IMG/VR virus record: IMGVR_UViG_3300021503_000005
Span: 1-32,552 of that record
DNA length: 32,552 nucleotides
Reading direction: 5' to 3' (one strand)
From: a virus
The notes under the pieces are model-generated. The model ran no database searches. It saw nothing but the letters and a program-made list of their open reading frames with translations, and was not told where the DNA came from. The translations under genes and the position numbers were made by a program. This document shows positions 1-7,999 of the stretch, one piece after another (position 1 is the first letter of the stretch; every line of letters begins with the position of its first letter).

Positions 1-692
1 TCACTCAATTCCGCTCCAACACCAGCAGCAGCATCACCAACTGCTTGTAACATTTCTTTACTTTCTATTCCATAAATTCTAAGTGTTCTAAATGCACTAA
101 TTACATCAGGAAGCTCAAAAGGTGTAATAATAGCAAACTCGGTTAGTTTTTCCATAACCTTTCGAGCTTCTTCAGCAGATTTATAAAGAGTTTTGAATTG
201 GAGGGTAAAAATCTCTAATTGGCGGGAAGGTTCAATGAAGGATTGAACTAATGCTGGTGCAAACCGCATTACCAGATAGAAAGATAGTGTGGCCATTGCT
301 CGTCTCCACACATATTTAACAAACTGAGCAGTCGCACCAGCGTGTTTAGCTATTCTTTTATAATAAGCTTTTATATGCGCCTCAGCTGTCTTGTGCATAT
401 GTTTTAAATTAGCAAGGCGCATTTTATCCATAATTATCTCTTTTTGATTCTTCTTTCGTTTCTGTAATGTTAATCTATCTTGGTGTCCTTTCTCTCTTAT
501 TTCTAATTCTCTATGTGTTCTTTTCGCACGTTCTAATATTTTTTTATACATACCTTTAGTGGTAGTAGTTTGTTGTTTCAGTTGTGCATCTATATTCTCT
601 CCCAGAGCTTCCACTTTTCTTGTTAAAGCTTCTATAGCTTTAACTGCTGGCGTTATGTTAAAAGTTAGTACCTTTTCTACCTTATCCGCCAT
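1..692 (-). CDS. Tape measure protein, N-terminal part (runs off the left edge)
   Basis: About 230 residues are visible and the frame stays open to position 1. ATG at 692 follows the chaperone gene, whose stop overlaps it by 11 bases. The first ~110 residues are charged and helical (coiled-coil-like, many K/E/R). Next comes a hydrophobic stretch around residues 130-150, then the conserved block seen at the start of phage tail length tape measure proteins: an AEEARKVMEKLTEFA region, then TPFELPDVISAFRTL, then GIESKEMLQAVGDAAAG. Such proteins set tail length and are wound inside the tail tube. The position directly after gpG/gpGT is the classic siphovirus order. The C-terminal length is unknown here. 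Confidence 0.9.
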   Translation of the reverse strand, partial: MADKVEKVLTFNITPAVKAIEALTRKVEALGENIDAQLKQQTTTTKGMYKKILERAKRTHRELEIREKGHQDRLTLQKRKKNQKEIIMDKMRLANLKHMHKTAEAHIKAYYKRIAKHAGATAQFVKYVWRRAMATLSFYLVMRFAPALVQSFIEPSRQLEIFTLQFKTLYKSAEEARKVMEKLTEFAIITPFELPDVISAFRTLRIYGIESKEMLQAVGDAAAGVGAELS

Positions 693-1394
693 CTTCTTTC
701 CGTTCAATTATAATTGGAAAACCTGCTGCCGCTAATCTCCCTTCTAACTGTTTATCTTTATCTACTAAATTTTCAACAGGTACAGTAATTTCTTCGCCTA
801 CTTTTGGAATAGGCTCTATCTCGAAATTCTCTGCTCCATGAAGTTTAGCATGAATTTCAAGATAACGACCCTCTTTATTGAGTTGGTCTATATATTTATT
901 TGCCCTGTATCTCATTACATCAGAAGCTTGATCTAAGTCAATATTCCATCTGATATAATCGAGAATTTCAGGGCGTCCGTCAGCAACCTCTACTATGACA
1001 TAATCCCAATCTACATCTTTTATCGGCTTGTTTTTCCGCCCTTCGTAGTTTTGTTCGACAGAGGTTCTATCGGAAGACCAATCATTGTAAAAAAATCTTT
1101 TATAATCTCCATCATTTCATCCATCTCTAAATTTTCTTCCATATATTGTGTAACTTCATCTATATCTTTTTCTTTAAGGTGTTTCCCTTTTTCACATAGA
1201 ACAATGCCGAGTAGTTTGGTTAAATCACCAGACTCTAACATTGAAACTATGAGTTGCATGTAACTATTGTCGTCTTCAGTTGTTAATTCCTTTGTGTATT
1301 TTTTGTATATTTTAGCGAGATCAGATAGTTGTCCTAATACGAGCTTTTTAAGGACATAGGTACGCTCGCCAATCTTGTATTCCCTCGGTTGCAT
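682..1394 (-). CDS. Tail assembly chaperone, -1 frameshift product (gpGT-like)
   Basis: The reading frame in 682-1095 has no well-supported start of its own. It is open in the -1 frame relative to the upstream 124-residue ORF and overlaps it. A slip at the T7 run (1089-1095) after residue 102 would give a 237-residue fusion. This is how gpG/gpGT of lambda and most siphoviruses make a long tail chaperone from the gene pair just before the tape measure. The extension contains PEILDYIRWNIDLDQASDVM and ends in ERKEDGG. A separate ATG start at 915 is possible but lacks a clear ribosome site. Confidence 0.8.
1020..1394 (-). CDS. Tail assembly chaperone, short form (gpG-like)
   Basis: This is a 124-residue acidic, helical protein between the tail tube gene and the tape measure gene, which is the position and size of lambda gpG-type chaperones. 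These bind the tape measure protein and recruit tube subunits during tail assembly, and are absent from the finished virion. The sequence around residues 96-102 (EIIKDFF) holds the T7 slip run. The zero-frame tail (residues 103-124) is short, basic and poorly structured, as expected of the unshifted form. The call rests on gene order and the frameshift rather than a strong sequence match. Confidence 0.82.
   Translation of the reverse strand: MQPREYKIGERTYVLKKLVLGQLSDLAKIYKKYTKELTTEDDNSYMQLIVSMLESGDLTKLLGIVLCEKGKHLKEKDIDEVTQYMEENLEMDEMMEIIKDFFTMIGLPIEPLSNKTTKGGKTSR
1089..1095 (-). promoter_or_regulatory. Slippery heptamer T TTT TTT for -1 ribosomal frameshifting
   Basis: On the minus strand the coding frame reads GAT TTT TTT ACA, so the run is exactly seven T in the X XXY YYZ register. 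Both tRNA-Phe molecules can re-pair perfectly after a one-base backward slip. The -1 frame then stays open to 682. A second, weaker candidate is the GGA AAA ACA context near 1030-1038, where a Lys tRNA could slip by one base. Confidence 0.7.
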
Positions 1395-1417
1395 AACTTC
1401 CTCTCTTTTCTTTAGTA

Positions 1418-1945
1418 TTAGACTTCTTTTTTAATTTGTCCCAAACGATCATTCTGATCAGGATCAGGATAAAGTGTAAATTCTACCTCGTATGCTCTTT
1501 CTTCTTCTTTAGACATTGGAAGGACTAATCCCCCAGTTACTCTCGCTTTGTAAAGAGTGAAGATATAGTTCTTTGCTTGATTTGCCTGCTGTTTAACTGT
1601 ATAAGTCAACTCAGAATACACATTAGTTGTTGAACCGCCGAAGTTAATATATGTGTATCCTGAAGCTGATCCTGGCGCATCATCAGGGGCGAGCCCTAAT
1701 GCCAAAGCCAGATTATACATAGTGCTTTCCAGCATTTTGATTTTAAACTTACCTTCTTCTCCGATTACAAAACTAAGAATCGGAGACATCTTCTGTCCAC
1801 ATTCAACATCTCGAATTTCTTGAGAATAACTGAGTTCTGCGCCAAGTGTAGCTCCAACATCTGTTTGCTCTCCTTGAGAAGGGTCTTTCATTTGAACTTG
1901 AAGTGTCCCTTCTCCTAATTCGATGTTGTCAACGTTGATTGCCAT
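1418..1945 (-). CDS. Major tail tube protein (paralogue 1)
   Basis: This 175-residue protein shares its whole architecture with the next gene upstream (1967-2491). Common features are an NIE-x-G-x-G-x-L start, DVGA, an (I)ECGQ block, G-FKI-LE-T, an N-x-(R/L)AL segment, LYK, an EER-x-E motif and DP-x-N/Q-x-R-GLI-like end. Position directly before the tail chaperone and the predicted beta-rich character fit a tail tube subunit. The copy nearest the chaperone is most likely the major tube protein; the neighbour may form a distinct ring or share the role. ATG at 1945 lies 21 bases after the neighbour's stop. Confidence 0.7.
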   Translation of the reverse strand: MAINVDNIELGEGTLQVQMKDPSQGEQTDVGATLGAELSYSQEIRDVECGQKMSPILSFVIGEEGKFKIKMLESTMYNLALALGLAPDDAPGSASGYTYINFGGSTTNVYSELTYTVKQQANQAKNYIFTLYKARVTGGLVLPMSKEEERAYEVEFTLYPDPDQNDRLGQIKKEV

Positions 1946-1966
1946 TTTACTACCTCTTGATTTTGG

Positions 1967-2491
1967 TTAACTATCCGGTTGTGATGACAGGGGTTCTACA
2001 TTAAGTTGTATTAAACCTGATCTATTATTATTAAGAGGATCAGCTAATACTTGAAAAGTAATCTCAAATGATCTTTCCTCACTTTTACTAAGAACAGGTT
2101 GTATTCCTTCGGAAGAAAATACTTTATATAAACTTATTCTAAAGACATTTTCTGTTGCGCCTATCTGTTTTATAGGAACTTGATATATTAGTCTATAAAA
2201 TACTAATGATTCATCTTGTAAATATACATCCGCACTTTGAGGAGAAGATAATGCTCTGTTAATATTATGTGTCGTTCCTTCTAAAAGTGTAATTTTAAAT
2301 GACCCATCAGTTCTTATAGGAACAGCATGAACCGCTCCACCAACCTGTCCACATTCAATCATCTTTGTGATTTTTTGCCATTTAAATACAGCATTTCGAC
2401 AAGCTCCTACATCATAATAATCATAGCTTGGATACACACTTAGAGCAAGTTCACCTGCTCCCCATTCTATATTTGTTGGAGTTACACTCAT
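1967..2491 (-). CDS. Tail tube-like protein (paralogue 2)
   Basis: This 174-residue paralogue of the 1418-1945 product is clearly diverged but keeps the shared landmarks (NIEWGAGEL, DVGA, IECGQ, GSFKITLLEGTTHN, ISLYK, LSKSEERSFEI, ADPLNNNRSGLIQL). It is followed by a polar tail (PLSSQPDS) absent from the other copy. A tandem pair suggests duplication of the tube gene, with one copy possibly acting at the tube end or as a minor tube or decoration subunit. Which copy is the main tube protein cannot be told from sequence alone. Confidence 0.6.
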   Translation of the reverse strand: MSVTPTNIEWGAGELALSVYPSYDYYDVGACRNAVFKWQKITKMIECGQVGGAVHAVPIRTDGSFKITLLEGTTHNINRALSSPQSADVYLQDESLVFYRLIYQVPIKQIGATENVFRISLYKVFSSEGIQPVLSKSEERSFEITFQVLADPLNNNRSGLIQLNVEPLSSQPDS

Positions 2492-2492
2492 T

Positions 2493-2861
2493 TTATACCT
2501 CTACCATTGTTTGGATAAGGAAAGTAATTGAGTAAATTAGATCACCTTTATCAGTTACATCCGTTTGTGCCAAATCTTCTAATAAATATATATACTTTAT
2601 TTTATCTGAAATATGACTTTTATTGTGAAGAAGTTTTCTAAATTCTTCTCCCCAAAGTTCAATAATAGAATAATCACCATGTCTAATAATAATTGTAACA
2701 GGAGTCTTTTTCACAAATCTTCCTTCACTAACATCTCCCCCAGAAGACCTTGTAAGCATTATTGCTTCAACTGGGGAATCTGGTAGTTTATCAATAAATA
2801 CATTTGAAGTAGTAAAATAATCTGAATTTTCAATTATATAGGTTCTTAATTCTGTAAGCAT
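2493..2861 (-). CDS. Tail terminator/tail completion protein, putative
   Basis: This is a 122-residue protein beginning MLTELRTYIIENSDYF. Size and place, between an HK97 gp10-like protein and the tube genes, fit the tail terminator (lambda gpU or SPP1 gp17 type) that caps the tube and joins it to the head. Helix at the start, then alternating strand-like segments (VTIIIRHGDYSIIELWGEEF) also fit that fold. It starts one base into the stop of the upstream gene. The call rests mainly on synteny. Confidence 0.55.
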   Translation of the reverse strand: MLTELRTYIIENSDYFTTSNVFIDKLPDSPVEAIMLTRSSGGDVSEGRFVKKTPVTIIIRHGDYSIIELWGEEFRKLLHNKSHISDKIKYIYLLEDLAQTDVTDKGDLIYSITFLIQTMVEV

Positions 2862-3274
2862 TATATTCCTCTTATAGGTCTATATCCTCTTCTGCGAGTC
2901 ATATAGGAAATTAAATAATCACCTAACACTTTGTCAATTTCATCTTGAGAATCATAAAAAGCTCTTTTTAAATATAGCCGACCTCTCTGAGGATCAGGGT
3001 GTCTTGAATTGTAGATTCCCAATTCCATTTTTGGGGCATAGTCATATTTATAGCCATGTTTTGAAAGCGCATAAAATCGAATCCTAAATCTTTTGGGAAA
3101 AGCGTAGCATTTACCACTATCTGATAATTTCCCAGTTTTCAAAGGAGCATACTTCTGAGCTCTTTTTAATACTCTATTTCCGATCTGTTTCATTAGCTCC
3201 TTATTACCGCTTGACATTTTCTGAGTGGTAATATGTAATGAAGTAATAAAATCTTCAAAGCTCTGAACTGCCAT
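2861..3274 (-). CDS. HK97 gp10-like tail/neck protein
   Basis: This 137-residue protein has the typical gp10 layout: an N-terminal helix, the block RVLKRAQKYAPLKTGKLSDSG (residues about 32-52; A-P-x-x-TGxL is the family signature), a strand region, and a C-terminal FYDSQDEIDKVLGDYL helix. Family members sit at the head-tail interface and are needed for tail attachment or completion. The start codon overlaps the stop of the upstream connector gene. Confidence 0.75.
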   Translation of the reverse strand: MAVQSFEDFITSLHITTQKMSSGNKELMKQIGNRVLKRAQKYAPLKTGKLSDSGKCYAFPKRFRIRFYALSKHGYKYDYAPKMELGIYNSRHPDPQRGRLYLKRAFYDSQDEIDKVLGDYLISYMTRRRGYRPIRGI

Positions 3275-3594
3275 TATGTCATCTCCGTTACATATAGTTC
3301 AATATATTCTTCACTCAAGCCAAGCAAATATCGTTTGAGAACTTTAGTTATTTCAAATATCTTGTTATCAAAAGTTACTCTATCTCCTGGATTAACAGAA
3401 TATCCAGCATCTATAAATATTCTTGCATCTGCGAAAATAGTTGTCATTTCATTCGTTGTTAATCCTGTAGCCCCGTATTCAACTCTTGCGGGAACATTCT
3501 CCGCAAGAGTTTCAAACACAGGATTACCATATTCATCCCTTGTTTGAATTGTTTCTATTTTAGATAGAGTATGTATAAAATATGTAGCTATCAT
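3274..3594 (-). CDS. Head closure/head-tail joining protein
   Basis: This 106-residue beta-rich protein fits the head-closure family (SPP1 gp16, HK97 gp9 type). It opens with a strand (TYFIHTLSKIETIQTRDEYGNPVF), has a central PARVEYGAT segment and ends in a NPGDRVTFDNKIFEITKVL block, the usual 'G-D-x-V-x-x-G-x-x-Y-x-I' end of such proteins. Located between the adaptor and gp10-like genes, with overlapping starts and stops on both sides, so translation is probably coupled. Confidence 0.65.
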   Translation of the reverse strand: MIATYFIHTLSKIETIQTRDEYGNPVFETLAENVPARVEYGATGLTTNEMTTIFADARIFIDAGYSVNPGDRVTFDNKIFEITKVLKRYLLGLSEEYIELYVTEMT

Positions 3595-4172
3595 TAGCCT
3601 CTCGCAAGTGAAAGAGAAGAATCTATAAATTTGTCTAACAAAGCAAGAGCCTTTTGACTTATCATTCTTCCATTGATAACTTTATATTGTTCAGAAAAAT
3701 CACCAATTTTAAAACTCCTAACTCCTTGGGCTTGTAAACGACTTCTTCTTTCTGCATCTGAACCTATCGCAAGAATAAATAACGCCTGTTCACATTGTGC
3801 GTTTTTTACTTCATGTGGAATATAAGGTTGACCATTAGCATCTGTAGAATATGGATAAGACGGTTCATAATCTGCTCCAATATAAGTTTCTAAAACAGAA
3901 TCGCATTGTATAAAAATAGAAGGAAAGCGACGGGGGAATTCCAATTTTTGATAATTTACATGTCCTACTCGATAATCATTGTATTTAGTTCCTATGAATT
4001 TAAGAGTTTCAATATCTTTACATGCTTGAAGTAGAGCTTGTTGTTTTTCGGAGCTTGTTGCTGAATACCAATCATTAGCAAATAATCTTCCCTCAAAGTA
4101 ATCCTCAGCCTCAGTTAATGTTACATAAGAATTTGCTTCTGATCCCCCTATTGTTGCATTTATTGAAACCAT
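3594..4172 (-). CDS. Head-tail adaptor (DnaT-like/Ad1-type connector)
   Basis: This 192-residue protein opens with GGSEANSYVTLTEAEDYF (residues 8-25) followed by a W-Y-x-A-x-x-x-x-KQQALLQAC-x-DIE helix. That pattern is diagnostic of the phage family often labelled 'DnaT-like ssDNA-binding', which corresponds to head-tail adaptor proteins bound to the portal. Later parts (KLEFPRRF; EVKNAQCEQALFIL) also match. The name DnaT is historical; a role at the portal is inferred from gene order. Confidence 0.72.
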   Translation of the reverse strand: MVSINATIGGSEANSYVTLTEAEDYFEGRLFANDWYSATSSEKQQALLQACKDIETLKFIGTKYNDYRVGHVNYQKLEFPRRFPSIFIQCDSVLETYIGADYEPSYPYSTDANGQPYIPHEVKNAQCEQALFILAIGSDAERRSRLQAQGVRSFKIGDFSEQYKVINGRMISQKALALLDKFIDSSLSLARG

Positions 4173-4472
4173 TTAACTTACCTCTATTGGTTGATAAACT
4201 TTAAATTCTGCAATTTCTCCGTGTCCTTTAAATGTCCCAATTTCAACATATGCTTGAAGTTCCCATACTCCTATTTTAGATAAATCATTAGCTTCTGTTA
4301 TATAATATATTTTGTCAGTTCCCTCTGCTAAAGCTGTCCATTCTCCTGTTTCTCCATCTGGTCTCTTATACTTTATTTTAAGAACAGATGCTCCTGTTAT
4401 ATCTGTATCTCCAGTATCGAGAGTAATCTTAACACCAATATCATTTTGATACACTTTAGATTCTTCAGACAT
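4173..4472 (-). CDS. Small virion protein with BppU-like/Ig-like fold, putative
   Basis: A 99-residue protein. I place the start at the ATG at 4472 (MSEESK), preceded by GGGAG five bases upstream; a longer frame from a TTG at 4484 would put the start inside the upstream gene's stop region. The sequence has strand-rich segments (GVKITLDTGDTDITGASVLKIKYKRPD then W-x-L-x-A-Y-V). These resemble the N-terminal domain of baseplate upper proteins and other small decoration proteins of phages. It probably works with the fibre-like protein encoded just upstream. Confidence 0.45.
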   Translation of the reverse strand: MSEESKVYQNDIGVKITLDTGDTDITGASVLKIKYKRPDGETGEWTALAEGTDKIYYITEANDLSKIGVWELQAYVEIGTFKGHGEIAEFKVYQPIEVS

Positions 4473-4473
4473 T

Positions 4474-6720
4474 TTAACTCCCAAAATTTATATACGAATT
4501 GTCTGAAACTTCCTTACCAAGATTGCTATTCATATTAAGAAAATTCCCAAGTTTGCTATTCATATTAAGAAGATTCCCAAGTTTGCTATCCTTTTCTAAC
4601 ATCTTATATAGAAAAACTGTTACTGCAATTACCGATGGAACAGAACCTATAGCTTGAATAGAATCAGGAACTCTATTTATTTTCCCTTTAATTAGTGTAA
4701 CTGATTGAACCGTTCCTATAGACTGAACAGAATCAGGAGTTTTTACCAATCCTGCTGTAGTTATAGGAATTGGAATAGAGCCAATAGATTGAACAGAATC
4801 AGGAACTCTACTTATCTCACCTTTAATTAGTGTAACCGATTGAATCGTTCCTGTAGATTGAACAGAATCAGGAACTCTGCTTATCTCACCTTTAATTAGT
4901 GTAACTGATTGAATTTTTCCTATAGATTGAACAGGATCAGGGATTCTTACTAACCCTGCTGTAGTTATAGGAGTTGGAATAGAACCGATAGATTGAACAG
5001 GATCAGGAGTCCTATTTATCTCACCTTTAATTAGTGTAACTGATTGAACCGCTCCTGTAGATTGAACAGGATTAGGAGTTCTATTTATCTCACCTTTAAT
5101 TAGTGTAACTGATTGAACTGTTCCTGTAGATTGAACAGGATTAGGAGTTCTATTTATCTCTCCTTTAATTAGTGTAACTGATTGAACTGTTCCTGTAGAT
5201 TGAACAGGATCAGGGGTTTTTGTTACTCCTACTATAGTTGTAGGAGTTGGAATAGAACCGACAGATTTAACAGGAGAAGCTATTACTTTATGATCATATT
5301 CAATATAAAAATATGGTTTTTCTTCAGTTACTCCATGTTCATTTGATCTAAAAGCTGCAAAATTAGAAGCAGAAGGCGAGTCATCATGTAATGAAATTCC
5401 TCCTTCTTCTATTGTTTCATCATACCATCCTTGAACTAATTCATTAGTTAATTCAAATGCTTTCCAACCGGTTGTATTTATTGATTGTGAAGAACTTTCC
5501 GGTGTTTCTTTTCTATCTGCACCTGTTCCATCGCCAGTATTATCAACTCCGTTATCATCTGCATTATGACATCCTGCAGTTCCCCATTCATAATCTGGAG
5601 AATCCCAATCTGTCCAAGTACATCCATGATTTGTAGGAGGAGCTCCTGTTTGATCTCCTTCTACCCAATCATACTTAAATACTCTATAAGGTGCGCAAGT
5701 TGAACCTGATCCACCGATATACCAACAATAGGCTCTAAATTCTGCTAATGTAATATGAGCATTATCACCTAATACACTTCTTACATTTAAAGCTCTTATT
5801 AAAGGAACTAATTCATTGCCACTATAACTTCCTACAATCGTTCTTTCTCTTTGTCCATAATTATAAGTAGGTTCATATTCAGAAATATAAGTATCTTCTA
5901 AGTGAGAGCCTTTTATAGTTATTGTATCATTATGTGATAAAGCTTTTCCAGGGTTTAATTGACTTAGAATATTAACTTGTTGAGCATTAAGTTGTTCGGT
6001 AAGATACGTTTTTTCATTTTCGCATTTCCAACATTGAATAATTGGAATGCTACCACCTGTGATTGGATGACTATTTTCTACTTCGAGATGTTGCTTTTCA
6101 AAAAGTAATTTTTTTCCTTTATATACTTTTAATATACGTTCTTCTGTGTTTCCTACAAAATTCGGGTCTATTACATTTTCAAATTCTATTTCGGATTTAT
6201 TATCGAGAGTAACATTTTGTGGATTAGCAGAAAGATTAAGAGAAGCTGTCAAAGAGCTTAGAAAACCAGAATTATAAATAATCTTATGTCTTACTCCTCC
6301 TTTAAGTTTAATTATTTCAACATCTATCCCATTTATTACATTATTATATCTTATTACATTGTCTTTAACTTGAGGATTACTAAAATTTATTACTGATTGT
6401 TTTGTTTTGCCTTTTCCTTTTTCAACTATATCAACATCAACTAATTTTTTACGGATGGTAGAAACATCACCATCTATATCCACTTCTACATATAACCATC
6501 CATCTGTAGTTACTTCTACTTTTACAGCATCTGTTTCACATTTATAATTACCATTAGCTTGTTCTATCCATTCAGTTTTAATTTCTTTCCATTCATTCTT
6601 ACCATCTTTATAATTAGCTAACGCACCGCCAATTTTAATTGCATATTTATTCGGATTAGAGGCAGAACGCCACTTTGTGTAATCTACAGGAATCCAGTTT
6701 GTAAGATCATCATAAGACAT
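4474..6720 (-). CDS. Large repeat-containing virion protein with DNRLRE domain (head fibre/decoration candidate)
   Basis: This is a 748-residue protein. Residues 1-270 form a beta-rich region of unknown type. Residues ~276-477 look like a DNRLRE domain: DTYISEYEPTYNYG at the start, RALNV, W-x-EG, CTWTDWDSPDYEWG, W-x-x-FELTNELVQGW and a closing YFYIEYD. Residues 483-686 hold nine tandem 22-23-residue repeats of two kinds (PVQS-x-G-TVQSVTLIKGEINR and PVQSIGSIPTPITTAGLV), in the order B-A-A-A-B-A-A-B-A. Residues ~692-721 hold three decapeptides of SKLGN(L/F)LNMN type. No signal peptide is seen. A place between coat and connector genes suggests a surface fibre or decoration protein. Confidence 0.65.
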   Translation of the reverse strand: MSYDDLTNWIPVDYTKWRSASNPNKYAIKIGGALANYKDGKNEWKEIKTEWIEQANGNYKCETDAVKVEVTTDGWLYVEVDIDGDVSTIRKKLVDVDIVEKGKGKTKQSVINFSNPQVKDNVIRYNNVINGIDVEIIKLKGGVRHKIIYNSGFLSSLTASLNLSANPQNVTLDNKSEIEFENVIDPNFVGNTEERILKVYKGKKLLFEKQHLEVENSHPITGGSIPIIQCWKCENEKTYLTEQLNAQQVNILSQLNPGKALSHNDTITIKGSHLEDTYISEYEPTYNYGQRERTIVGSYSGNELVPLIRALNVRSVLGDNAHITLAEFRAYCWYIGGSGSTCAPYRVFKYDWVEGDQTGAPPTNHGCTWTDWDSPDYEWGTAGCHNADDNGVDNTGDGTGADRKETPESSSQSINTTGWKAFELTNELVQGWYDETIEEGGISLHDDSPSASNFAAFRSNEHGVTEEKPYFYIEYDHKVIASPVKSVGSIPTPTTIVGVTKTPDPVQSTGTVQSVTLIKGEINRTPNPVQSTGTVQSVTLIKGEINRTPNPVQSTGAVQSVTLIKGEINRTPDPVQSIGSIPTPITTAGLVRIPDPVQSIGKIQSVTLIKGEISRVPDSVQSTGTIQSVTLIKGEISRVPDSVQSIGSIPIPITTAGLVKTPDSVQSIGTVQSVTLIKGKINRVPDSIQAIGSVPSVIAVTVFLYKMLEKDSKLGNLLNMNSKLGNFLNMNSNLGKEVSDNSYINFGS
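4663..5274 (-). repeat. Nine tandem 66/69-bp coding repeats
   Basis: These encode residues 483-686 of the fibre-like protein. Six units of 69 bp (type A) and three of 66 bp (type B) alternate irregularly. Neighbouring A units are nearly identical at the DNA level, which points to recent unequal exchange or slippage. Further left, 4518-4610 holds 30-bp repeats coding the SKLGN decapeptides. Confidence 0.85.
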
Positions 6721-6721
6721 T

Positions 6722-7150
6722 TTACGCAGAAGCTAATTGTAAGATTCCTTCTGCATTCCACTGGATTGTGAAATCCCCACCATTTGTAACTACGGGATCA
6801 CTGAACTCTACGTAAGCAATTAAAGGACTGGTCGAAGCCGCTCCTGTATCTTTGTAGATAATTGCAGCTACCGCCGTTCCAGCATCAATAGATGTCCATG
6901 TTACATCATCTGCATCTAACTCTACTCTATCATTGCCAGTATCTCTATTAACCGCACAATTACTTAATGTTTCTCCTCCAGCAGTATATCCAGTTCCGCT
7001 GAGTTCGCCGGTAATGTCATCCCAGAAATCATGGTCATCATTCCATGTATAGGAAGAGGAAACTAATGCACATTTAATTGTGTCTGCATCCCAATCAACT
7101 GAGCCATCGCAGAATCCCTCAAATCCCTTACTGTACCACTTGCTTGCCAT
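6722..7150 (-). CDS. Virion structural protein of a widespread small phage family (decoration candidate)
   Basis: A 142-residue protein starting MASKWYSKGFEGFCDGSVDWDADTIK. The pattern K-W-Y-x-K-G-x-x-x-x-x-x-G-x-x-D-W-D-x-D-T-I-K-x-A-L-V, then HDFWDD, SGTGYTAGGETL, DADDVTW and SPLIAYVEFSDP, recurs in many tailed phages near head genes. Its beta-rich, Ser/Thr/Gly-rich make-up suggests a virion surface protein. Start is supported by AAAGGAG upstream. The exact role of this family is not settled. Confidence 0.6.
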   Translation of the reverse strand: MASKWYSKGFEGFCDGSVDWDADTIKCALVSSSYTWNDDHDFWDDITGELSGTGYTAGGETLSNCAVNRDTGNDRVELDADDVTWTSIDAGTAVAAIIYKDTGAASTSPLIAYVEFSDPVVTNGGDFTIQWNAEGILQLASA

Positions 7151-7153
7151 TTT

Positions 7154-7999
7154 TTACTCCTTTAGTAACTTTGCCATCTTATTGACATCATTATTTATAT
7201 ATGTTGTTTCATAGATAGACTTAATAGGATAACTTGTCTCTAATAATTCTGGGAGTTTATTTAAATACTCTCTCCCAATTACAATTCCACAGTTATGCTT
7301 TAAGACAAATTTTTTAGCCATAGAAAGATCATCAGTTACTAATATTTTCATCCCCATAAGAGCACAATCTATCATTGTATCTGGAATAGATATATCAGGA
7401 TTTTTTTCAATGTGAGTAAATAAGGCATAATTAGAATCGCCTAATAATGTCGCATCAATCAATTCAAAACAGATTAAACCTTTATTGAAAACTATTCCTT
7501 CAAAATCTGTAAGTGTAGGAACTGAGCCAAATGCTAATCCGTTAATATCATATTCAGAGGGAAGTTTTTTGATATGTTCTGGTTTTATGTAATTGAAATC
7601 TACTAATATCTGATTATTCTTAGGATGTTTTACTACTTTCTTATAACATGGTATTTCTACAATACCCTCGATTACTTCAGATGTTATATTGCTACTAACA
7701 AATAAATCTATTATATCAGAGTAAGGGACAGTAATTACAACAGGGTTACTTGTTATCGGCGGAACTTCGTACTGAGGATCAATGTCAATGAACAGCTTTT
7801 TCCCCTGTTCTGCTATATTTCTTTGCACTTTTGTATCAAATGGAGAACACAGGTAAAGAATATCAAATTCTCTAAAATCAACTTGACATTCTTTATCTAT
7901 AATCGCATAACTTACAGAATCTCCAATAACTTTACTTATTATCTGCTTTAATCTTAGAAGTCTTGGAGTTATTTTTGTCGAAATTAGACATAGTGTCAT
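7154..7999 (-). CDS. Glycosyltransferase-like protein (GT4-type C-terminal half)
   Basis: A 281-residue protein. The C-terminal half (residues ~205-250) has the layout of a GT-B nucleotide-sugar site: PDTMIDCALMGMKILVTDD followed by a Cys-Gly 'NCGIVI' segment and a final LPELL helix, as in GT family 4. The N-terminal half is short and degenerate. The ATG at 7999 has AGGA seven bases upstream and lies inside the end of the methyltransferase gene (68-base overlap in another frame). It may add sugar to virion proteins or to a host glycan. It could also be a non-catalytic relative. Confidence 0.5.
   Translation of the reverse strand: MTLCLISTKITPRLLRLKQIISKVIGDSVSYAIIDKECQVDFREFDILYLCSPFDTKVQRNIAEQGKKLFIDIDPQYEVPPITSNPVVITVPYSDIIDLFVSSNITSEVIEGIVEIPCYKKVVKHPKNNQILVDFNYIKPEHIKKLPSEYDINGLAFGSVPTLTDFEGIVFNKGLICFELIDATLLGDSNYALFTHIEKNPDISIPDTMIDCALMGMKILVTDDLSMAKKFVLKHNCGIVIGREYLNKLPELLETSYPIKSIYETTYINNDVNKMAKLLKE

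Noticed and set aside
682-915. A separate 77-residue gene starting at the ATG at 915
   Set aside because: The frame is open far upstream of that ATG to the T7 slip site, there is no clear ribosome site, and the gene order demands a frameshift product. It is kept as the C-terminal part of gpGT.
4663-5274. A diversity-generating retroelement variable region
   Set aside because: The repeats are in-frame coding repeats, no template copy with A-specific changes and no reverse transcriptase gene are seen in the window.
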